Counted from the first letter of the stretch, positions 36,915 to 46,452 are shown. The stretch is 64,000 nucleotides of DNA from Candidatus Gallionella acididurans (GCA_001577345.1 LSLI01000006.1:1-64000), one strand, 5' to 3'. Program-made: numbers and translations. The notes: a model not told the origin generated them from the sequence alone.

Positions 36915-38117
36915 ATGAATCTTATAAAACATGTCAGTATTTTTGATACCACTTTGCGTGACGGCGAACAGGCACCAGGCTATTCGCTTACAACCGAGCA
37001 GAAGGTTGGAATTGCGGAAGCATCCGAAAGGCTGGGCGTGAATACCATAGAAACGGGATTCCCCGCTTCATCTCCGAAAGATTTCGAGGCCACGCGAGAA
37101 ATCTGTCAAGTTTTGAGTCGTGCCGTACCGTGCGGTTTCGCCAGAACGGTTGTGGCGGACATTGATGCGTGCGCCCAGTCGATGGCTGCGGTTGCGCATC
37201 CCAGGATACAGCTGGCATCGGTGGGTTCGGATATCCATATCAAATACAAGCGCGGCATAACACGCCAACAAGTCATGCAGGAAACGGTGGGAGCGATTGA
37301 TCACGCCAAGCTCGTTGGTTTCAAGGATATCTCGCTGTTGCTGGAAGACGCGACTCGCAGCGATTTTTCATTTATGGAGCAGCTGATCGGTGCGGGCATA
37401 GAGCACGGCATCTCGTCAATTGTCGTGCCCGATACCGTCGGTTATTGCCTGCCCGGCGAATACTATGCGCTGGTGAAGGACTTGAGAGATTTTGTCGGTG
37501 AGGACATTCGAATTTCCGCACATTGCCACAATGATATGGGGCTGGCAGTGGCGAACAGTATTGCGGGTATCGAGGCAGGAGCCGATGAGGTTCAGGTGAC
37601 ATTGTGCGGTATTGGCGAGAGGGCGGGAAACGCAAGTATGGAGGAAGTAGTCGCGATTCTTTGTCACAAGGGAGAACAGCTGCATCGCACCCATGACATC
37701 GTGCAGCACCGTTTGCATGAAACCTGTACCCTGGTTGCGGGTTATCTCAATCTCAATATTCCTTTGCACAAGCCCATTATCGGGCGCAATGCTTTTTCGA
37801 CCGAAGCAGGGATGCATCAACAAGGGATCATGAAGTATCGCTTCACTTATGAATTCATGCGTGCGGCGGATTTTGGTGCGGAATCCAGGATGGTCATAGG
37901 CCGCCATAGCGGCCGTAATATCTTGAGGCAACGATTGGCCTGCGCGGGCATCAAGGAAATTGATTTCACGGTACTTGATCGCGTATATACCGCGATCATG
38001 AGCGATGAGAACGCGGAAAAATACAATGACCCCAAGCTTTTGATGGAGCAGTATAAATTACTGGACTCGCAGGGATCTCCAGCAGGCGCTGGTTATGTTG
38101 AGGCCGCTTCGAATTGA
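36915..38117 (+). CDS. 2-Isopropylmalate/homocitrate synthase-family enzyme, short form
   Basis: A 400-residue DRE-TIM metallolyase that condenses acetyl-CoA with a 2-oxo acid. The N-terminal motif DTTLRDGEQAPGYS, the metal-binding HCHNDMG and the GIGERAGNASMEE motif are all intact, and the STEAGMHQQG segment resembles LeuA. At 400 residues it lacks the C-terminal allosteric domain of LeuA (about 520 residues) and is the size of NifV-like enzymes, so leucine feedback is unlikely. No leuB, leuC, leuD or nif genes are near. The ATG at 36915 has GGAG 6 bases upstream. The following EamA-type transporter gene (40 bases later) suggests a dedicated product pathway; the substrate is unknown. Confidence 0.9.
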   Translation: MNLIKHVSIFDTTLRDGEQAPGYSLTTEQKVGIAEASERLGVNTIETGFPASSPKDFEATREICQVLSRAVPCGFARTVVADIDACAQSMAAVAHPRIQLASVGSDIHIKYKRGITRQQVMQETVGAIDHAKLVGFKDISLLLEDATRSDFSFMEQLIGAGIEHGISSIVVPDTVGYCLPGEYYALVKDLRDFVGEDIRISAHCHNDMGLAVANSIAGIEAGADEVQVTLCGIGERAGNASMEEVVAILCHKGEQLHRTHDIVQHRLHETCTLVAGYLNLNIPLHKPIIGRNAFSTEAGMHQQGIMKYRFTYEFMRAADFGAESRMVIGRHSGRNILRQRLACAGIKEIDFTVLDRVYTAIMSDENAEKYNDPKLLMEQYKLLDSQGSPAGAGYVEAASN

Positions 38118-38156
38118 GCCTTGAACCCCCGACCCTTAATAAATTGAGTCCGTCAA

Positions 38157-39116
38157 TTGCCATCAATTAGCGAAGGAACAATAACTGCCCCTGTAGCCGG
38201 GACGGTTCGGGTTAACGGCAGTGCTCAGTTGTCCGTCAGGGTAAAAAAGCACACTATCTTTGGTGCAGCCCTGGTTTTTACCGCTGCAGTCGGGTTCTCT
38301 GCCAAAGGAGTGCTGGTAAAAATTGCGTACAGCCTCGGAGTCGATCCGGTCACGCTGCTCGGGCTGCGCATGGCATTTTCCCTGCCATTTTTTGTGTTTA
38401 TATTGGTATGGTCCCGGGGCGACGGAATGGGCTGGACGGAATTGCTCGCCGCAAGCGGCCTGGGTTTCCTGGGCTACTACGTGGGGAGCTTCCTGGATCT
38501 GCTCGGCTTGCAGTACATCTCCGCAGGGCTTGAGCGGATGATCCTTTTTCTTTACCCCACGATAGTGGTGCTATTGTCCGCACTCATATACCGTAAAGCC
38601 GTCGGGAAAAAGCAGATGCTCGCGTTGTTCCTGAGTTACGGGGGAATCTATCTTGCGTTTATGCATGATGCGTCGTTCAATGACAAGAATATTCTTCTGG
38701 GGGGGCTGTTGGTTCTGGGGAATGGGCTTTCATTTGCCTGTTACCTGCTCGGCGGCGGGGTTGTCATTTCGAAGATCGGGGCGACGCGTTTTACTGCCGT
38801 TGCAATGACTTCAGCCTGTATCGCAAGCGTGATTCAGTTTGCATTATTGCGCCCATTGGCTGTGTTGGCCATGCCGTTGAAAGTATATGAGGTGACTTTG
38901 GCTATGGCGGTATTTTCTACGGTTCTTCCCGCTTTTCTCCTGTCGGAGGGTATACGGCGAATTGGCCCCGAGAGAGCTGCGTTGGTCGGTGCTGCCGGGC
39001 CGGTGATAACGATTATCCTTGCCTATTATTTGTTGGGCGAGCCCGTGTCATTATTGCAGATCGCAGGTTCGATCCTGGTTCTTTCCGGTGTGCTGCTTAT
39101 CAGTCTGGAGAAATGA
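38157..39116 (+). CDS. EamA/DMT-family transporter
   Basis: A protein of about 300 residues with ten predicted membrane spans in two repeated EamA domains; the second repeat ends with GAAGPVITIILAYYLLGEPV, the classic DMT signature. The start is uncertain: the frame opens with a TTG at 38157, but the first 30 residues are not membrane-like and no good ribosome-binding site is seen, so the real start may be an internal TTG or GTG nearer TM1. It follows the LeuA-like gene by about 40 bases in the same direction and is probably co-transcribed; it may export or import that pathway's product or precursor. Confidence 0.85.
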   Translation: MPSISEGTITAPVAGTVRVNGSAQLSVRVKKHTIFGAALVFTAAVGFSAKGVLVKIAYSLGVDPVTLLGLRMAFSLPFFVFILVWSRGDGMGWTELLAASGLGFLGYYVGSFLDLLGLQYISAGLERMILFLYPTIVVLLSALIYRKAVGKKQMLALFLSYGGIYLAFMHDASFNDKNILLGGLLVLGNGLSFACYLLGGGVVISKIGATRFTAVAMTSACIASVIQFALLRPLAVLAMPLKVYEVTLAMAVFSTVLPAFLLSEGIRRIGPERAALVGAAGPVITIILAYYLLGEPVSLLQIAGSILVLSGVLLISLEK

Positions 39117-39210
39117 TTTCGTTACTGCTACTTTATTGGATACATGGCATCAGGCTGGAATTTTCCGGTCGGCCTGCTCAGGCAGAAGTTTTTATAACAG
39201 TGAGGATTAA

Positions 39211-39438
39211 ATGAAAAAATTGATATTGATGGGCGCGTTGTTGCTGGCGTTAGCCGGTTGCGTGGGCATGCCCATGGGCGGCGGGTATGGCAATTATGGA
39301 TATGGCGGTATGGAAGGTCCCGGTTTTGAATTCGGCGGGGGTATGGATGGCGGCGGTTTTGGCGGTTTCGGGGATGGTGGGTTCGGGTATGGCGGATTCG
39401 GAGAGGGTGGTTTCGGTGGTATGGGCGATGATGATTGA
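39211..39438 (+). CDS. Glycine-rich small lipoprotein
   Basis: A 75-residue protein: lipoprotein signal peptide ending LALAGC (Cys17), then a low-complexity mature part made of Gly, Phe, Tyr, Met and acidic residues with repeats such as GGFGG, GYGGF and GEGGF, ending GDDD. The ATG has GAGGATTAA directly upstream. Such Gly-rich lipoproteins occur beside envelope-stress genes, but no function is established. It is followed by a terminator at 39464-39494 and then a Spy-like gene. The simple repeats make it prone to misassembly, but the frame is intact. Confidence 0.75.
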   Translation: MKKLILMGALLLALAGCVGMPMGGGYGNYGYGGMEGPGFEFGGGMDGGGFGGFGDGGFGYGGFGEGGFGGMGDDD

Positions 39439-39463
39439 ATCTTGGCCCGTATTCGATGGTAAC

Positions 39464-39494
39464 AATCCGGGGTGTGTATAAACCCCGATTTTTA
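39464..39494 (+). terminator. Intrinsic terminator after the Gly-rich lipoprotein
   Basis: CGGGGT (39468-39473) pairs with ACCCCG (39482-39487) around an 8-base loop, followed by ATTTTTAA. The stem is short but G/C-rich and the T run is good, so partial or full termination between the lipoprotein and the Spy-like gene is likely. Confidence 0.7.
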
Positions 39495-39513
39495 ATATAT
39501 TAAGGAGTTGTCA

Positions 39514-39954
39514 ATGAAAAATAGTCAGAAAATGATATTGGGGATGTTTGTTCTGTTTGGGGCTTGCATGATCGCCCCCGTTTATGCCGATGATACTTCA
39601 TCGAGCGGGGCTACCGGCATGACTCATCAACATCCCGATCCTGTTGCGAAAGTTGAAAAACGTCTTGCCAGCTTCAAGGAGGAACTCAAGATCACAAGTG
39701 ACCAGGAACAAGTGTGGGCTACGTATGCCGAAAAGACAAAGAGCAATGTCAAGGATATAAGAGACCGGATGGAGGAGGCGATGCACGACAAACCGCAAAC
39801 GGCACCCGAACGCTTCGATCGTCACATCGAATTGATGAAGCAGAGGCTGGCAAGCTTCGAGAAGATGGACGATGCGCTCAAACAGCTTTACATGGCATTA
39901 ACACCCGAACAAAAAGCCATAGCGGATCGGCATTTTGCCAAAATGCATCATTAA
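39514..39954 (+). CDS. Spy/CpxP-like periplasmic LTXXQ-motif protein
   Basis: A 146-residue exported protein: signal peptide (cleavage near VYADD), then an all-helical region with two LTXXQ-like motifs, ITSDQEQVW near residue 60 and LTPEQKAIADRHF at the C-terminus, and many Met, Lys and His. This is the layout of the Spy/CpxP family of periplasmic chaperones and metal-stress proteins. The ATG at 39514 was chosen because AAGGAG lies 6 bases upstream. It lies between the Gly-rich lipoprotein and a beta-barrel gene, which suggests an envelope-stress or metal-response cluster; no regulator is adjacent. Confidence 0.85.
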   Translation: MKNSQKMILGMFVLFGACMIAPVYADDTSSSGATGMTHQHPDPVAKVEKRLASFKEELKITSDQEQVWATYAEKTKSNVKDIRDRMEEAMHDKPQTAPERFDRHIELMKQRLASFEKMDDALKQLYMALTPEQKAIADRHFAKMHH

Positions 39955-40111
39955 AGCGGTACTGCACGCCCATGCCTGATTGCATTTAAACCAGCCCGGC
40001 CGAAAGCGGATGAAGTAATGCAATTTAAGGAGGCGCCGGTGGATGATTTTACGGGACAGATGTCTTTGTCATGAGCGATTCTTTAACTGTGGTGTTAAAA
40101 AGTACAAAGCC

Positions 40112-40744
40112 ATGAAAAAACTTGCGATTGTTATATTGCTATCTGGATTTGTTGTCCACCCAGTCTGGGCGGATGATTTCTATGACTTTCCGGTTCTGGA
40201 CGATAATGCCGGGAGGTTTTATGCCGGGGCAGATATGGTTTCGGCTACTTACAGTGGCTCGTTTTTCCCCAGCACCGCCGGCCTTCGCATTACAGGCGGT
40301 TACAACTTCTCATCGGCGTTCGCCATTGAGACGGGTTATGCGATATTGTCAAATACGAGCAACAACTGCAACTATGGATGCGGCTACGGGGGAGGGTATG
40401 GCTACGGGGGATATAGTAATTATCCCCCGCAGTACGCGTCGTACGCTTTCAACGCATCATCATTGCAAATCGCCGCGATAGGAAAGTATCCGCTCAGTGA
40501 TGCATTTTCCATATTCGGCAAGATCGGGTTTGATCACAACTCAATGAACTACGCTTCTACGGACAATAACGGCAACAATCTGCCCACCATAAGCGGCTCC
40601 CAGTCCAACCGGCTGTATGGCATCGGTGGTGAATATAACATGGGTGAAGGGATTGTTTTGCGCACGGATTTTGAAGACTTGGGCAATGTCGCCCCAGGGG
40701 TCGGCATGAGAATGATTTCGCTGGGTGGAGTTTACAACTTTTGA
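40112..40744 (+). CDS. Outer-membrane beta-barrel protein, OmpA-like transmembrane type
   Basis: A 210-residue protein with signal peptide (MKKLAIVILLSG..., cleaved near VWADD) and a mature 8-stranded-barrel-like region rich in Tyr, Gly, Asn and Ser, ending in a strand with terminal Phe (LGGVYNF), the classic BAM-recognised C-terminus. One extracellular loop is Gly/Tyr/Cys-rich (NNCNYGCGYGGGYGYGGYS). The start is not settled: an in-frame ATG at 40043 has a perfect AAGGAGG at 9-base spacing but would put 23 unusual residues before the signal peptide, whereas the ATG at 40112 gives a normal signal peptide without a clear ribosome-binding site. Confidence 0.82.
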   Translation: MKKLAIVILLSGFVVHPVWADDFYDFPVLDDNAGRFYAGADMVSATYSGSFFPSTAGLRITGGYNFSSAFAIETGYAILSNTSNNCNYGCGYGGGYGYGGYSNYPPQYASYAFNASSLQIAAIGKYPLSDAFSIFGKIGFDHNSMNYASTDNNGNNLPTISGSQSNRLYGIGGEYNMGEGIVLRTDFEDLGNVAPGVGMRMISLGGVYNF

Positions 40745-40862
40745 TCCGGTCGGCAGGCTTGAACAGCCAGCGCGCCTGCGTCAACGTTGCCCGAATTTTC
40801 CGCTCACCCCGCGCCCGTAGCCCGGCTTCGCAACAACTTCCAATCTAAAACGGAAAACTGGT

Positions 40863-40991
40863 TCAGCCGAATATATCTACAATGTACGGGGCAAAAGAAG
40901 CTACTGTAACGGACAAGGTGGCTAACCAACCAAGTTCGCTGAAGAATTCAATTTCATCTCTGTCGTATTGGGTTTCTGGTTTCAGGGACAT
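40863..40991 (-). CDS. 42-residue single-pass membrane protein
   Basis: A short ORF: ATG at 40991, TGA at 40863-40865, with a full AGGAGG 7 bases upstream and a good sigma-70-type promoter at 41080-41109. The product has a polar, acidic head (MSLKPETQYDRDEIEFF) and one hydrophobic segment (ELGWLATLSVTVASFAPYIV). It shares head-then-helix layout and the GWLA-x3-V-x2-AS-x-A pattern with the 37-residue protein at 7210-7323. Expression signals are the best of any small ORF in the window. The function is unknown; size and topology fit a small subunit or regulator of a membrane complex. Confidence 0.7.
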   Translation of the reverse strand: MSLKPETQYDRDEIEFFSELGWLATLSVTVASFAPYIVDIFG

Positions 40992-41079
40992 GATTGCAGC
41001 CTCCTAAAAGACTTGTAACGGTAAATGGCAATTTTGATTGCCATCGCACTTTGTTTGTAATGCCACAAAATGTGACAGC

Positions 41080-41109
41080 ATACTAAACATAGTTGAGTGA
41101 ATATGTCAA
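41080..41109 (-). promoter_or_regulatory. Sigma-70-type promoter for the 42-residue protein
   Basis: On the minus strand, a consensus -35 TTGACA (41109-41104) and a -10-like TAGTAT (41085-41080) are separated by 18 bases. Transcription would start near 41073, giving an 80-base leader before the ATG at 40991. Confidence 0.6.
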
Positions 41110-41197
41110 GTATTGCATGCAATCAGCAGTTATCCGGCAGCCAGCCAGGATGCTGCTCACGATTCTAAAAGCATTCCCCCGTTGCAGGTGAAGCAGA

Positions 41198-41851
41198 TTA
41201 CTGGGAGATAAAGGCGAGAAGTTCCGTTGGCTGGTTCACGCTGCCGTGCGCGCACCAGTTTTCGACGGATGCATCGGCACTGACATAGCCGTAGTTGGCG
41301 ATGATGCCGCGCATCCCTGCGGCGTTGGCGGCCTGCATGTCGCGCAGGTCGTCGCCGATATACAGGCACTGTGCGGGAGAAGCACCGATGATTTCGCAGG
41401 CTTTGAGCATCGGTTCGGCATGCGGCTTGGCATGGGCACAGGTGTCGCCGCTGACCAGGCAGGAAGCGCGCCCGGCATAGCCCAGCGCCTGCATCAGCGG
41501 CACGGTAAAGCGGTGCGGTTTGTTGGTGACGATGCCCCACTTGATGCCGTGCTGTTCCAGTGCGGCGACCAACTGCGCGGTGTCACCGAACAGTTTCGTA
41601 TGCACGCAGATGTTGCTGGCGTAGTAGTCGAGGAAGATGTCGCGCAGCGTGTCATAGTCAGAGTGCCCCGGCTCGATGCCGAAGCCAACCTTAAGCAGCC
41701 CGCGTGAGCCGTGCGACGCTTGCGGGCGCAGCACTTCGAGGGGAAGAGGGGGCAGGTGGCGGGTGGCGCGGGTGTGGTTGAGCGCGGCAGCGAGGTCGGA
41801 TGCGGTGTCGGCGAAAGTGCCGTCGAGGTCGAACAATACGGCCTTAATCAC
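41198..41851 (-). CDS. gph: Phosphoglycolate phosphatase, HAD family
   Basis: A 217-residue HAD-superfamily phosphatase: the nucleophile motif DLDGTFADT (DxD at 8-10), motif II in GIVTNKPH, the motif III Lys in HAKPHAEP and the motif [13 protein letters not shown], plus a helical cap between motifs I and II. It removes 2-phosphoglycolate made by oxidative damage repair or by Rubisco oxygenation. It starts 8 bases inside the end of ubiG and is translationally coupled to it, a pairing (ubiG-gph) usual in betaproteobacteria. A sugar-phosphate or FMN-type HAD phosphatase cannot be ruled out. Confidence 0.9.
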   Translation of the reverse strand: MIKAVLFDLDGTFADTASDLAAALNHTRATRHLPPLPLEVLRPQASHGSRGLLKVGFGIEPGHSDYDTLRDIFLDYYASNICVHTKLFGDTAQLVAALEQHGIKWGIVTNKPHRFTVPLMQALGYAGRASCLVSGDTCAHAKPHAEPMLKACEIIGASPAQCLYIGDDLRDMQAANAAGMRGIIANYGYVSADASVENWCAHGSVNQPTELLAFISQ

Positions 41852-42539
41852 GACGGCAGCTGATTAAATAGTTAACGTCGGTATCTTTTCCCAATGAATA
41901 CACTTTGCTGAGCGGGTTGTAGCTCATGCCGGTCAGGTCGGACAGGTACAGCCCGGCATTGCGGCAGGACTGCGCCAGTTCGGAAGGCTTGATGAATTTG
42001 GCGTAGTCGTGCGTGCCGCGCGGCAACAGGTTCAGCACGTATTCCGCGCCGATCACGGCGAACAGGTAAGACTTCGGGTTGCGGTTCAGCGTGGAGAAGA
42101 ACACCCAGCCGCCCGGCTTGACCAGCCTGGCGCAAGCCGCGATCACGCTGTGCGGGTCGGGCACGTGTTCGAGCATTTCCAGGCAGGTGACGACATCGTA
42201 GTGGGCGGGCTGTTCGGTTGCCAGGTCTTCCACGGCGATCTTGCGGTAGTCGACCTGCTTGCCGCTTTCCAGCAGATGCAGTTGTGCGACCTGCAGGGCC
42301 TTGTCGGAAAGATCTATGCCGGTGACGTTTGCGCCCATTCCCGCCATGCTTTCCGACAGGATGCCGCCGCCGCAGCCAACATCCAGCACGGTCTTGCCGG
42401 CCAGGCCGGCGTGGCGGTCGATGTAGCCCAGGCGCAGCGGGTTGATGTCGTGCAATGGCTTGAATTCGCTGTTTGGGTCCCACCATTTGTGGGCCAGTTG
42501 CGAGAATTTTTCCAGTTCGATCGGGTCGGCGTTGGTCAT
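41844..42539 (-). CDS. ubiG: Ubiquinone biosynthesis O-methyltransferase UbiG
   Basis: A 231-residue SAM-dependent methyltransferase carrying out both O-methylations in ubiquinone synthesis. The N-terminus ([20 protein letters not shown], then [11 protein letters not shown]) is diagnostic for UbiG, and the SAM motif reads [13 protein letters not shown]. The ATG at 42539 gives the standard N-terminus; the frame extends 22 codons upstream without likeness to UbiG. It overlaps gph by 8 bases and is divergent from gyrA with about 160 bases between. Ubiquinone supports aerobic respiration. Confidence 0.96.
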   Translation of the reverse strand: MTNADPIELEKFSQLAHKWWDPNSEFKPLHDINPLRLGYIDRHAGLAGKTVLDVGCGGGILSESMAGMGANVTGIDLSDKALQVAQLHLLESGKQVDYRKIAVEDLATEQPAHYDVVTCLEMLEHVPDPHSVIAACARLVKPGGWVFFSTLNRNPKSYLFAVIGAEYVLNLLPRGTHDYAKFIKPSELAQSCRNAGLYLSDLTGMSYNPLSKVYSLGKDTDVNYLISCRRD

Positions 42540-42702
42540 GGCCTGCAGGTGTGTGTTATTGATTGACGAGGTGCCGACTCTAACAAAACTCAATGCTTTA
42601 GCCAAATAGTCCGGCTTGGCAAGCGGGTGGTTTAGGGTTGCATCGCTGTGCTAAAATGCTCGCTTTGTCACGCTCCAATTAGCCCGAGGTAAGAGTCAAT
42701 CC

Positions 42703-45261
42703 ATGGAACAGCAATTCGCCAAAGAAACACACCCCGTCAGCCTCGAAGAAGAAATGCGCAAATCCTATCTGGATTATGCGATGAGCGTCATCATCGGGCG
42801 TGCCCTGCCCGATGTACGCGACGGTTTGAAGCCGGTGCACAGGCGCGTTTTGTTCGCGATGCACGAGCTGTCCAACGACTGGAACAAGGCCTACAAGAAG
42901 TCGGCGCGTATCGTGGGCGACGTGATTGGTAAATACCATCCGCATGGCGACACCGCTGTGTACGACACCATCGTGCGCATGGCCCAGGATTTCTCGCTGC
43001 GTTATCCGCTGGTGGACGGGCAGGGCAACTTCGGTTCGGTGGACGGCGACAACGCGGCGGCGATGCGCTATACCGAGATCCGCATGGCAAAGATCGCCCA
43101 CGAGTTGCTGGCCGACCTGGACAAGGAAACAGTCAACTTCGGGCCGAACTACGACGGTTCCGAGCACGAGCCGCTGGTGTTCCCGTCACGATTCCCCAAT
43201 CTGCTGGTGAACGGTTCTTCCGGCATCGCGGTGGGCATGGCGACCAATATTCCGCCGCACAATTTAAATGAAGTGGTGGATGCCTGCCTGGCGCTGCTGA
43301 AGAACCCGGATCTGGATATCGAGCAACTGATCGAATACGTGCCCGCGCCGGATTTTCCGACCGCCGGTTTCATCTACGGCCTGGCCGGAGTTAAGGAAGG
43401 CTATCGCACCGGGCGCGGACGCGTGATCATGCGCGGACGCACCCATTTCGAGGACATCGGCAAGGGCGAGCGCCAGGCCATTATCATCGACGAGCTGCCC
43501 TACCAGGTGAACAAGGCCAATCTGCTGATCAAGATCGGCGAGCTGGTGCGCGAGAAGAAGCTGGAAGGCATTTCCGAGATTCGCGACGAGTCGGACAAGT
43601 CCGGGATGCGCGCGGTGATCGAGCTGAAGCGCGGCGAGAACGCCGACGTGATCCTGAACAAGCTGTACAAGGACACCCAGCTGCAGGACAGTTTCGGCAT
43701 CAACATGGTCGCGATCATCGACGGCCAGCCCAAGCTGCTCAATCTCAAACAGATCATTGATGCGTTCCTGCGCCACCGCCGCGAAGTGGTCACGCGCCGC
43801 ACCATTTTCGAATTGCGCAAGGCTCGCGAACGCGGCCATATCCTGGAAGGTCTGGCGGTGGCGCTGTCCAATGTGGACGAGATCATCGCGCTGATCAAGG
43901 CAGCACCCACGCCTGCTGATGCCAAACGCGGACTGATGGAACGCGGCTGGCGCTCTTCGCTTGTGGAGGATATGCTCAGCCGCGTCAGCGACGCTTCCCG
44001 CCCGGAGGGCCTGCTGCCCGAGTTTGGTCTGGTCGGCAAGGGCAAGACCGCCGGCTATCATTTATCCGACGCCCAAGCGCAGGCGATATTGGAGCTGCGC
44101 CTGCAACGCCTGACCGGGCTGGAGCAGGACAAGATCGTCGGCGAATACCGCGAAGTGATGGACAAGATCACCGACCTGCTCGACATCCTGGCCAGGCCGG
44201 AACGCGTGTCGCAGATCATTCATGATGAGCTGGTGGCGGTGAAAGCGCAGTTCGGCGACAAACGCCGCAGCGAGATCATCACGCACACCCAGGACATGAG
44301 CATGGAAGACCTGATCGCGCCCGAAGACGTGGTGGTCACGCTGTCGCATGGCGGTTACATGAAATCGCAGCGTCTCGACGAATACAAGGCGCAGAAACGC
44401 GGCGGCCGCGGCAAGCAGGCCACTGCAACCAAGGAAGACGATTTCATCGACAACCTGTTCATCGCCAATACGCATAATTTCATCCTGTGCTTCTCCAATC
44501 GCGGCCGCGTGTACTGGCTCAAGGTCTATGAGGTACCGCAGGGCAGCCGCATCTCGCGCGGCAAGCCGATAGTGAATCTGTTGCCCCTGGAAGAGGGCGA
44601 GAAGATCAATGCAGTATTGCCGGTCAGCGAGTTCGTCGAGGACAAATACGTGTTCTTCGCGACATCCGGCGGCACGGTGAAAAAGACCCCGTTGAACGAT
44701 TTCTCGCGACCGATGAAGCGCGGCATCATCGCGATCAATCTGGACGAAGACGACCACCTGATCGGGGTTGCGCTCACCGACGGCAAGCATGATGTGATGC
44801 TGTTCTCGAACGGCGGCAAGGCGGTGCGCTTCGACGAGAACGACGTGCGCGCGACCGGACGCGCCTCGCGCGGCGTGCGCGGCATGAAGCTTGCGCCCAA
44901 GCAGCAGGTGATCTCGCTGCTGGTGGCCGAGAACGAGCAGCAAAGCGTGCTGACCGCGACCGAAAACGGTTACGGCAAGCGCAGCCCCATCGTCGAGTAC
45001 ACCCGCCACGCGCGCGGCACGCAGGGCATGATCGCAATCAAGACTTCGGAGCGCAACGGCAAGGTGGTCGCCGCGACGCTGGTGGACGTGGACGACGAGA
45101 TCATGCTGATCGGCACCAGCGGCGTGCTGATACGCACCCGCGTCAAGGAAATTCGCGAGATGGGCCGCACTGCCCAGGGCGTGACGCTGATGAACGTGGA
45201 GAAGGGCGAAAAGCTGGCCGGCCTGAGCCGCATTGCCGAGCCGGAAGACGAGGCCCAGTAG
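42703..45261 (+). CDS. gyrA: DNA gyrase subunit A
   Basis: An 852-residue type IIA topoisomerase subunit. The breakage-reunion domain holds the active-site Tyr in [10 protein letters not shown] (about residue 123); the quinolone-resistance region reads HGDTAVYD, with Thr84 and Asp88 at the positions of E. coli Ser83 and Asp87 (Thr is the wild-type residue in some species). The C-terminal DNA-wrapping domain contains the GyrA box QKRGGRG. The stop is followed after only 6 bases by the AlbA_2-type gene, so the accessory pair is likely transcribed with gyrA. The usual next gene, serC, lies 2.2 kb away. Confidence 0.97.
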   Translation: MEQQFAKETHPVSLEEEMRKSYLDYAMSVIIGRALPDVRDGLKPVHRRVLFAMHELSNDWNKAYKKSARIVGDVIGKYHPHGDTAVYDTIVRMAQDFSLRYPLVDGQGNFGSVDGDNAAAMRYTEIRMAKIAHELLADLDKETVNFGPNYDGSEHEPLVFPSRFPNLLVNGSSGIAVGMATNIPPHNLNEVVDACLALLKNPDLDIEQLIEYVPAPDFPTAGFIYGLAGVKEGYRTGRGRVIMRGRTHFEDIGKGERQAIIIDELPYQVNKANLLIKIGELVREKKLEGISEIRDESDKSGMRAVIELKRGENADVILNKLYKDTQLQDSFGINMVAIIDGQPKLLNLKQIIDAFLRHRREVVTRRTIFELRKARERGHILEGLAVALSNVDEIIALIKAAPTPADAKRGLMERGWRSSLVEDMLSRVSDASRPEGLLPEFGLVGKGKTAGYHLSDAQAQAILELRLQRLTGLEQDKIVGEYREVMDKITDLLDILARPERVSQIIHDELVAVKAQFGDKRRSEIITHTQDMSMEDLIAPEDVVVTLSHGGYMKSQRLDEYKAQKRGGRGKQATATKEDDFIDNLFIANTHNFILCFSNRGRVYWLKVYEVPQGSRISRGKPIVNLLPLEEGEKINAVLPVSEFVEDKYVFFATSGGTVKKTPLNDFSRPMKRGIIAINLDEDDHLIGVALTDGKHDVMLFSNGGKAVRFDENDVRATGRASRGVRGMKLAPKQQVISLLVAENEQQSVLTATENGYGKRSPIVEYTRHARGTQGMIAIKTSERNGKVVAATLVDVDDEIMLIGTSGVLIRTRVKEIREMGRTAQGVTLMNVEKGEKLAGLSRIAEPEDEAQ

Positions 45262-45267
45262 AAATAT

Positions 45268-46452
45268 ATGTTGACCGAAGCACAATTGGCTGAATTGTTA
45301 TCTGATCTGGAGTCGGATCGCGTTGAGCGCACGGTGTCTGTCACAGATACCGACAAGTTCTGCCAAGCAATTTGTGCTTTTGCCAATGATTTACCCAGCC
45401 ACCGCCAACCTGGCTATTTATTAATTGGCGTTAGGGATGATGGGAGCTTGGCGGGATTGTGTGTTACCAATCAATTGTTACTAGACCTCGGCGCTATTCG
45501 ATCGAATGGCAATGTTTTATTTCCTCCAGTAATGTCGGTGGCTAAGTTTAGCTTGAAAGGCGGCGATGTAGCAGTGGTTGAGGTTTTGCCATCTGATATG
45601 CCGCCGGTACGCTACAAAGGGCGAATATATATACGTGTCGGCCCGCGTAAGGCAGTTGCCACTGAGCAAGAGGAGCGCATCCTTAGCGAGCGTCGCACTG
45701 CTGCGGTTCGTTCCTTCGATGCACGCCCCTGCATTGAGTCAAACCTTGATGACTTAGCGTTGGGACAATTTGATGCCTATCGCCGAGAAGCTGTGGATGC
45801 TGAAACCATAGCGGCCAATCATCGTGACATTGAACAGCAGCTAGCTTCTCTCAGGATGTATGACCTTGGACGTGCTTGCCCGACTTTTGCAGGAATTTTG
45901 TTGTTTGGTAAAAATCCCCGGTTCTTTTTACCGGGGGCATATATCCAATATCTCAAATTACCTGGCTTGGATTTAACCGATATTCCGGAAGATCAAGCTG
46001 AAATATCGGGTGACTTGAATTCGATGTTACGCGAACTGGAATTAAGGATTAAGTCATTCGTTCAAACCTCGATGCATCAAGTGAACTCGTTAGAGGAACG
46101 GTTGTTGCCGGACTACCCCGAGTGGGCTTTGCGTGAACTGTTGATGAATGCGGTCATGCACCGCAATTATGAGAGCAATTCACCGGTTCGTTTTTATGTT
46201 TTCAGTGACCACATTGAGATTCAGAGTCCAGGTGGTTTATATGGAGAGGCTACATCGAGCAATTTTCCAACACGAAATAGTTACCGCAATCCAGTGATAG
46301 CAGAAGCAATGAAGTCGCTTGGTTTCGTTAACCGCTTTGGTTACGGTGTGCAGCGTGCCCAAGCATTGCTCAATGAAAATGGCAATCCGCCCGCAGAATT
46401 TTTGTTCGATGAACATGCGGTATTGGCCAAGATTTACCGGAGGGCAGCATGA
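45268..46452 (+). CDS. AlbA_2 (Schlafen-like) domain protein with GHKL-type C-terminus
   Basis: A 394-residue protein. Residues about 15-140 are an AlbA_2/Schlafen-type domain (FCQAICAFANDLP, GYLLIGVRDDGSLAGL). Residues about 290-390 resemble the HATPase_c_4 module often misnamed RecG helicase (WALRELLMNAVMHRNYE, then HIEIQSPGGLYG, then RFGYGVQRAQ). No signal peptide or membrane span is seen. The ATG lies 6 bases after the gyrA stop with no close ribosome-binding site, so translation is probably coupled to gyrA. The stop overlaps the ParA-like start by 4 bases (ATGA). Codon use is visibly richer in A/T third positions than gyrA or serC, pointing to horizontal gain. AlbA_2 proteins include RNA-cleaving and DNA-binding members; the role here is unknown. 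Confidence 0.85.
   Translation: MLTEAQLAELLSDLESDRVERTVSVTDTDKFCQAICAFANDLPSHRQPGYLLIGVRDDGSLAGLCVTNQLLLDLGAIRSNGNVLFPPVMSVAKFSLKGGDVAVVEVLPSDMPPVRYKGRIYIRVGPRKAVATEQEERILSERRTAAVRSFDARPCIESNLDDLALGQFDAYRREAVDAETIAANHRDIEQQLASLRMYDLGRACPTFAGILLFGKNPRFFLPGAYIQYLKLPGLDLTDIPEDQAEISGDLNSMLRELELRIKSFVQTSMHQVNSLEERLLPDYPEWALRELLMNAVMHRNYESNSPVRFYVFSDHIEIQSPGGLYGEATSSNFPTRNSYRNPVIAEAMKSLGFVNRFGYGVQRAQALLNENGNPPAEFLFDEHAVLAKIYRRAA

Noticed and set aside
39211-39438. Chance Gly-rich frame
   Set aside because: Rejected as chance because it has a proper lipoprotein signal peptide, a GAGG ribosome-binding site and a following terminator; kept as a gene.
42606-42702. Sigma-70 promoter for gyrA around TTGCAT and TAAAAT
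   Set aside because: The two hexamers are only 8 bases apart and no other pair with 16-18-base spacing was found.
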